NCBI GenBank assembly: GCA_963836355.1
Contig: CAWIJO010000029.1
Coordinates: 1 to 64,000 of the forward strand
Direction: 5' to 3'
DNA length: 64,000 bases
Source of the DNA: Palsa-506 sp963836355
GTDB lineage: Bacteria > Actinomycetota > Actinomycetes > Streptosporangiales > Streptosporangiaceae
The notes beneath the pieces are model-generated. The model was given only the letters and a program-made list of their open reading frames with translations. It searched no databases and had not been told where the DNA came from. Positions 60,032 to 64,000 of the stretch are shown in pieces; the stretch's first letter is position 1; every line of letters starts with the position of its first letter. Both the position numbers and the translations under genes were made by a program.

Positions 60032-60973
60032 ATCGCCGAGCCAGTCATGATCGCAAGCGAACGCGGCGAAACCGGCCTCGCGGCCGGTATCGCCCTGCTC
60101 CGCGACGGGGCCAGTGCGATGGACGCCGTGGAGGCGGCTATCCGGGTCGTGGAGTCCAACGAGGCCGACCATTTCGTTGGCGTCGGCGGGCTGCCGAACC
60201 TGCTTGGTGAGGTGGAACTGGACGCCTCGATCATGGACGGCGCGACCCGCCGGGCGGGCGCGGTCGGCGCGGTGCGGGGGTTCCCGCATCCGATCTCCAT
60301 CGCCAGGGCCGTCTGCGAGCAGCTGCCGCAGCATCTGCTGCTGGTCGGGGCGGGCGCCGAGCGGTTCGCCGACGAGGTCGGCATCGAGCGCGGCGAGACG
60401 CTGACCGACGAGGCGCGCCAGCTGTGGCAAGACGGCCTCAGCCCGGCGGGCCTGGAGCGGGCCGAGGGAATGCACGGACCGGGCGAGGTGATCTACCGGC
60501 AGCAGGCACTGGACCGGCTGAAGGCGATGGCCCCGCCGGACGGCCCATGGGGCACCGTCAACGTGATCGGCCTGGACTCGGCGGGCAATCTGGTGGTCGG
60601 CGTGAGCACTAGCGGCTACCCGTGGAAATACCCGGGCCGGGTCGGCGACTCCGCGCTGATCGGCGCCGGGAACTACTGCGACAACTCCGTCGGTGGCGCC
60701 GCCTGCACCGGCCGCGGCGAGCTCGCCATCCGCGGCAACACCGCGCGATCGGTGCTGCTCTGCCTGGCGGCCGGGCATGACCCGGCTACGGCCTGCGCCG
60801 AGGCACTGGCCGAGACCATGGCGCTGCCTGATGATTTCCGCTCTCCGCTGCAGGCGCTCTGCCTGACCCCGGACGGCAGGCACGGCGGGGCGTCCACCAA
60901 GCCGGGAGCGACTTACAGCGTGATGACCGCCAGCGATCAGGATTTCCGCATCTCGGCGAGGGGGCAGCTATGA
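60032..60973 (+). CDS. Ntn-type asparaginase / isoaspartyl peptidase (glycosylasparaginase family)
   Basis: A threonine-nucleophile hydrolase that self-cleaves into two subunits and splits beta-aspartyl or asparaginyl amide bonds. The nucleophile is the Thr in PWGTVNVIGLDSAG, followed by VGVSTSGYPWKYPGRVGDSA and GNYCDNSVGGAACTGRGELA. AGGAGGG at 60018-60024 is 7 bp before an ATC codon at 60032 (I-A-E-P-V-M-I-A-S-E-R-G). The first ATG, at 60047, is 22 bp away and would remove residues I recall as conserved in relatives, so an ATC start is proposed. The stop overlaps the next gene (ATGA). Confidence 0.85.
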   Translation: MAEPVMIASERGETGLAAGIALLRDGASAMDAVEAAIRVVESNEADHFVGVGGLPNLLGEVELDASIMDGATRRAGAVGAVRGFPHPISIARAVCEQLPQHLLLVGAGAERFADEVGIERGETLTDEARQLWQDGLSPAGLERAEGMHGPGEVIYRQQALDRLKAMAPPDGPWGTVNVIGLDSAGNLVVGVSTSGYPWKYPGRVGDSALIGAGNYCDNSVGGAACTGRGELAIRGNTARSVLLCLAAGHDPATACAEALAETMALPDDFRSPLQALCLTPDGRHGGASTKPGATYSVMTASDQDFRISARGQL

Positions 60974-61797
60974 AGATCTTCCTTTCCAGCGACATGGAGG
61001 GCACGGCCGGCGTCGTGGCCTGGGAGCAATGTGTTGGCGACGGGCCGCAGGCGGCCGAAGGCCGCCGCCTGCTGCTGGATGAGGTCAATGCCGCGATCGA
61101 GGGCGCCATGGCAGGCGGCGCCACCGAGATCGTCGTCAACGATTCGCACTACCAGATGCGCAACCTGCCCCCTGCGGCCATCGCCGGCCACGCCTCCTAC
61201 ATCTCCGGCAGCCACAAGCCGCTGTACATGATGCAGGGCCTTGACTCGACGTTCGACGCAGTGCTGTTCGTCTCCTATCACGGCTCGGTCGGCGCCCCGG
61301 CCGGGCTGTCGCACACCTACAATCCCCGCGCGATCACCGAAGCCAGGATCAACGGCACGGTGACCGGCGAGGCCGGGATCAATGCATTGGTGGCCGCGCA
61401 TTACCGGGTGCCGGTCGTGCTGGTGACCGGTGACCGGTGCGGCTGCGAGGAGACCGCCGCGCTGATCCCGAGCGTGCACGCCGCGGTCGTCAAGGAGCAC
61501 GTCAGCAGGCTGGCCGCGCACAGCCTGCACCCGGCCCGGGCCTGCCAGCTAATCAGGGAGACCGCGCAGCAGGCAATGCTGGGTGCGGCAGCGGCGGGCC
61601 CGCCGCCGTTCACGGCGCCGGTCAGCCTGGACATCTCGGTCCGCAATACCGATATCGCCGAGGCGGCTGCCTGGGTGCGCGGGGTAGCCCGGGTGGGCCC
61701 CAGGGAACTGCGCATCGAAGGCGACGACCTGCTGTCCGTGTACCGGTCGTTCGCCTCGGCGGTCCTGCTAACCAGCTCGATTGCGGAGGCAGTGTGA
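60970..61797 (+). CDS. M55-family D-aminopeptidase, DppA-like
   Basis: A 275-residue zinc aminopeptidase acting on peptides with N-terminal D-amino acids. Metal and active-site positions match Bacillus DppA closely: Asp8 and Glu10 (SSDMEGTAG), His60 (VNDSHYQMR), His104 (SYHGSVGAP), His115 (GLSHTYN) and Glu134 (TGEAGINAL). Size is normal. ATG 60970 overlaps the preceding stop (ATGA), and the stop region overlaps the next GTG. Presence beside a peptide importer suggests breakdown of the imported compound in the cytosol. Confidence 0.92.
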   Translation: MKIFLSSDMEGTAGVVAWEQCVGDGPQAAEGRRLLLDEVNAAIEGAMAGGATEIVVNDSHYQMRNLPPAAIAGHASYISGSHKPLYMMQGLDSTFDAVLFVSYHGSVGAPAGLSHTYNPRAITEARINGTVTGEAGINALVAAHYRVPVVLVTGDRCGCEETAALIPSVHAAVVKEHVSRLAAHSLHPARACQLIRETAQQAMLGAAAAGPPPFTAPVSLDISVRNTDIAEAAAWVRGVARVGPRELRIEGDDLLSVYRSFASAVLLTSSIAEAV

Positions 61798-62102
61798 CGG
61801 CTGAAGACGCGGCAGCCGACGCTATCATCCCGCCGTCGCCGGTGCAGCCGCTGCTGGAACCAGGCTTGCACTCCCCGGCTGCCGAGCCGGCCGCGTCGCG
61901 GGTGGCGGTCGTTACCGGAGCGGCCGGCGGCATCGGCGCCGCGATCTGCCGAAGGCTCTCCGGCGACGGATTCGCGGTCGTCCGGGGCGGCCGGCTGCGA
62001 GCGCTTCGCGGCGGACGTCCCGGGCCAGGCTCGCCAGGCTTACCGCTGATCCCGCGACAGCGCCCACCGGGCCACCGATGTCGGCTGGAGGGAATGCCGT
62101 GA
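61794..62102 (+). pseudogene. Short-chain dehydrogenase, N-terminal fragment
   Basis: GTG 61794 overlaps the M55 stop. After a loose lead, RVAVVTGAAGGIGAAICRRL is the NAD(P)-binding TGxxxGIG motif of SDR enzymes. The frame then loses similarity (a shift near 61985; another frame reads ERFAADVPGQ), and no YxxxK catalytic site exists. An internal deletion reaching the LacI gene is likely. The raw stop at 62102 overlaps the regulator's start. Confidence 0.65.
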
Positions 62103-63172
62103 CAGCGGAGAATCGGCCACCTGAGTCCCGCCCGGCATCGTCACCGTCCCGGCGCCGTGCATCGCGCCTGGTCGACATCGCCGAGGCTGCGGGCGTGCAC
62201 GTGTCAACCGTGTCCCGGGTACTGAACGGCGACCCCGCCCAGTCAATCCGGCCGGAGACCTACGAGCGGATCCTGGCCGCCGCCCGCCAGCAGGGCTATC
62301 GGCCCAACGCCATGGCCCGCGCGCTGAAACGATCCCGGGCCGGGGCCTTCACCTTCGTCATCCCGCTGCTGCGGAACCCGATCTGGGTGAAGCTGCAGCG
62401 CGGCTCGCTGCAACGGGCGGCTGAGCGCGGGTACGTGGTCATGATCATGGAGGAGCCAACCGACGATCCGCAGCCGCCCGGCGCGTACCGCTACCTGGTG
62501 GAGGAAAGCCGTGCCGACGGCCTGCTGGTGGCGACCGCGCTGCGGGTCCCCGAGCACGCCGGCGGACTGCCGGCCGTGCCGCACGTCTACGTCAACCGCC
62601 GCGGTCCGCAGCGCGGCAACGACGTGGTGATGGACGAGGCCGGCGCGGTCCGGCTCTTCCTCGACCATGTCATCGGGCTTAGCCACCGCAGCATCGCGAT
62701 CATCGACGGGCCGCCTGAGGTCGATACCGTGCACCGCCGGGTGTCCGCCGCCCGCCGGATATGCGCGGCGCGCGGGATCCGGCTCACGGTCCGGCACGCC
62801 GCGCCCACCGAGGAAGGCGGCTGGCAGGCCACCACCCGGCTGCTGCGGAACGCCGCGGTCCCTACCGCATGCGGCGTCGGCAGTCTCAACCAGCTCTTCG
62901 GCGTGATGGGCGCGCTGCGCGACGCGGGCGTCGCCGTGCCAACGACGATGTCGCTGGTGAGCTTCGACGAGGACGAATGCCTGGCCTTTCTCGACGTTCC
63001 GGTGACCAGCGTCTGCATGCCGCTGGCGGAACTCGGCAGCGCCGCGGTCGACGCGCTGATCGCCCGGGTAGAGGGTGGCCAGCCCGGGGACGTGCTGGTC
63101 CGCGAGCCGATGAGCCTGCTGCTGCGCGAATCCGTGAGCCGCCCAGGCTCCCAGCACGCTATCACCGGCTGA
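62099..63172 (+). CDS. LacI-family transcriptional regulator
   Basis: A 357-residue repressor. The HTH and hinge are RLVDIAEAAGVHVSTVSRVL and AARQQGYRPNAMARALKRSR. The sugar-binding-protein-like ligand domain is complete (FTFVIPLLRNPIWVKLQRGS, ADGLLVATALRVPEHAGG, MSLVSFDEDECLAFLDVPVT, SVCMPLAELGSAAVDALIA). GTG 62099 follows GGAGGG at 6 bp and is preferred to ATG 62078. It is the last gene of the catabolic locus and probably its local regulator; the ligand may be the imported compound. Confidence 0.9.
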   Translation: MTAENRPPESRPASSPSRRRASRLVDIAEAAGVHVSTVSRVLNGDPAQSIRPETYERILAAARQQGYRPNAMARALKRSRAGAFTFVIPLLRNPIWVKLQRGSLQRAAERGYVVMIMEEPTDDPQPPGAYRYLVEESRADGLLVATALRVPEHAGGLPAVPHVYVNRRGPQRGNDVVMDEAGAVRLFLDHVIGLSHRSIAIIDGPPEVDTVHRRVSAARRICAARGIRLTVRHAAPTEEGGWQATTRLLRNAAVPTACGVGSLNQLFGVMGALRDAGVAVPTTMSLVSFDEDECLAFLDVPVTSVCMPLAELGSAAVDALIARVEGGQPGDVLVREPMSLLLRESVSRPGSQHAITG

Positions 63173-63399
63173 TCCGAAACTGGGCCGCGCTAGCCGCGTG
63201 GCAGCGCTGCGCTAGCGACTGGTCCGTCATCGCCGGCGCCGCGGTCGTTGATGTTCTGCTGGCGGCCTCGCACGGCGAAATGGCGTTTGGCGGCCGCGGT
63301 TGCTCCGTGCACCCGGTTCGGCGTCAGTATCCGATGGCGGAGCCCGATCAAGGTGCAGGCTGGCCAGCGAGAGCAAGCGGGGTAGTCGCCGAAGAGCGC
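63173..63399. other. Intergenic region after the LacI gene
   Basis: About 230 bp between convergent genes. No gene or obvious terminator hairpin is seen. Confidence 0.35.
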
Positions 63400-63600
63400 T
63401 CAGCGCACGAAGGTGCCGCGTTGCGGCAGCGTGTAGACAAGGTCTTCGTCTCGCAGCTGCCTTATGGCCCGGCGGACCGTGGCACGTGATACCCCGTGTT
63501 GTTGCTCTAGGTAACTTTCGCTGGGCACGGGGTCATCCTTGGCGAGCTTGCCCGTGGTGATGTCCTCGCGGAGCAGCCCTGCTAGCTGGAACGCATTCCT
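63400..63600 (-). pseudogene. GntR-type winged-helix regulator, lacking a start
   Basis: The minus strand reads FQLAGLLREDITTGKLAKDD, PVPSESYLEQQHGVSRATVR and RAIRQLRDEDLVYTLPQRGT ending in FVR and TGA at 63400-63402. This is a full GntR winged helix without effector domain, as in small mobile-element regulators. No ATG, GTG or TTG lies in frame before the domain, so the first dozen residues are missing or replaced. Confidence 0.6.
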
Positions 63601-63626
63601 GTGGCCACGCGCACCCTGGAGGCAGC

Positions 63627-63842
63627 ATGACTGAAACGCAGCGCCTGTTAGCGGACCTTATGGGGCGCTACGGGGAGAACTGGAGCATCGGCCACGCCGA
63701 GGGGCCCTCGGTCTGGACGGCAGTGTGCCGGCCTCAGCCGAGCGCCCTGCACGTCCTGGTAGCTCACTCGCTGCCGGAACTGAGCGAGAAGCTGGCCAAG
63801 GCGAACGGCGGCCAAGAGCCAGCTGGGCTGTCCATTCGATGA
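63627..63842 (+). CDS. Small unknown protein, 71 residues
   Basis: ATG 63627 follows GGAGG at 4-bp spacing. The sequence MTETQRLLADLMGRYGENWS, IGHAEGPSVWTAVCRPQPSA, LHVLVAHSLPELSEKLAKAN looks like a compact alpha/beta domain of a type often encoded near mobile-element regulators in actinomycetes. It is divergent from the GntR relic, 26 bp away. Function unknown. Confidence 0.6.
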   Translation: MTETQRLLADLMGRYGENWSIGHAEGPSVWTAVCRPQPSALHVLVAHSLPELSEKLAKANGGQEPAGLSIR

Positions 63843-64000
63843 CCAGCAGGCGGCACTGGTGGCGGGGCCGACCGTTCGGATTTTGTGACGACACGCTCCG
63901 GCGCCGGATCCTCCGTGCTGGAACGCAGCGGGATCCGTCAGAGTGGATGGCGGGGCGGCGCCCAGGATGGGGGGCGTTTCTCCCGGAATGCGGCCATCCC

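Overview
The window is high-GC DNA with actinobacterial signs: GTG, TTG and possibly ATC starts, GGAGG-type ribosome sites, two apolipoprotein N-acyltransferases, an ECF41/SigJ-type fragment, an F420-reductase-type fragment and many actinobacterial IS families. The gene mix suggests a soil actinomycete, possibly Streptosporangiales-like. That taxonomic guess is inference; there is no rRNA or tRNA in the window to confirm it.

From 1 to 12 kb the DNA is a nest of mobile elements. The 3' end of a large serine recombinase runs into a 5'-truncated group II intron. Its reverse transcriptase is split by a 951-bp IS5/ISL2-type element. The intron ends in a recognisable domain V and sits in an IS701-like transposase gene. 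That transposase is split again by a 4.0-kb IS21-type element carrying two extra FCSD-type zinc-ribbon genes, and its tail is cut by an IS256 remnant. A secreted protein, a small membrane protein and fragments of an integrase, an IS3/IS481-type transposase and an IS110 transposase follow.

From 12 to 21 kb lies an accessory block of mostly unrecognised genes. It has an acetyltransferase, a translationally coupled XRE-regulator/glycosyltransferase-like pair with a palindromic operator, two large unknown proteins, a divergent protein with a faint sigma-region-2 resemblance, and a membrane/soluble/membrane trio. Three of these genes share an upstream motif, GCGGGATCAGCC. From 21 to 27 kb there are MFS and SigJ fragments and a three-gene operon of membrane-anchored proteins around a 916-residue multidomain peptidoglycan hydrolase. 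An interrupted IS110, an HTH/MT-A70 methyltransferase pair, an ISKra4-like element and an inverted ISKra4 remnant follow to 35 kb. A divergent cupin/MarR pair with clear operators lies inside that interval.

From 35 to 41 kb is a decayed zone. Two TetR regulators and an acetyltransferase are intact, but VOC, flavin-monooxygenase, acyl-CoA-ligase, xxxLxxG-repeat and F420-reductase genes are broken. From 40.7 to 51 kb the genes look chromosomal: CPBP protease, secreted propeller protein, HpcH/HpaI aldolase, L,D-transpeptidase lipoprotein, two Lnt enzymes, a repeat-bearing membrane protein and a DMT exporter.

From 51 to 63 kb is a coherent uptake and catabolic locus. It holds an aspartoacylase-like deacylase coupled to a PanE-amidase fusion, a five-gene oligopeptide-type ABC transporter, an Ntn-type asparaginase/isoaspartyl peptidase, an M55 D-aminopeptidase, a truncated SDR and a LacI regulator. 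They probably import a peptide- or amide-type compound and cleave its amide bonds. The substrate is not identifiable from sequence. Several conserved genes carry single frameshifts in G/C runs, so assembly error should be considered alongside real decay.
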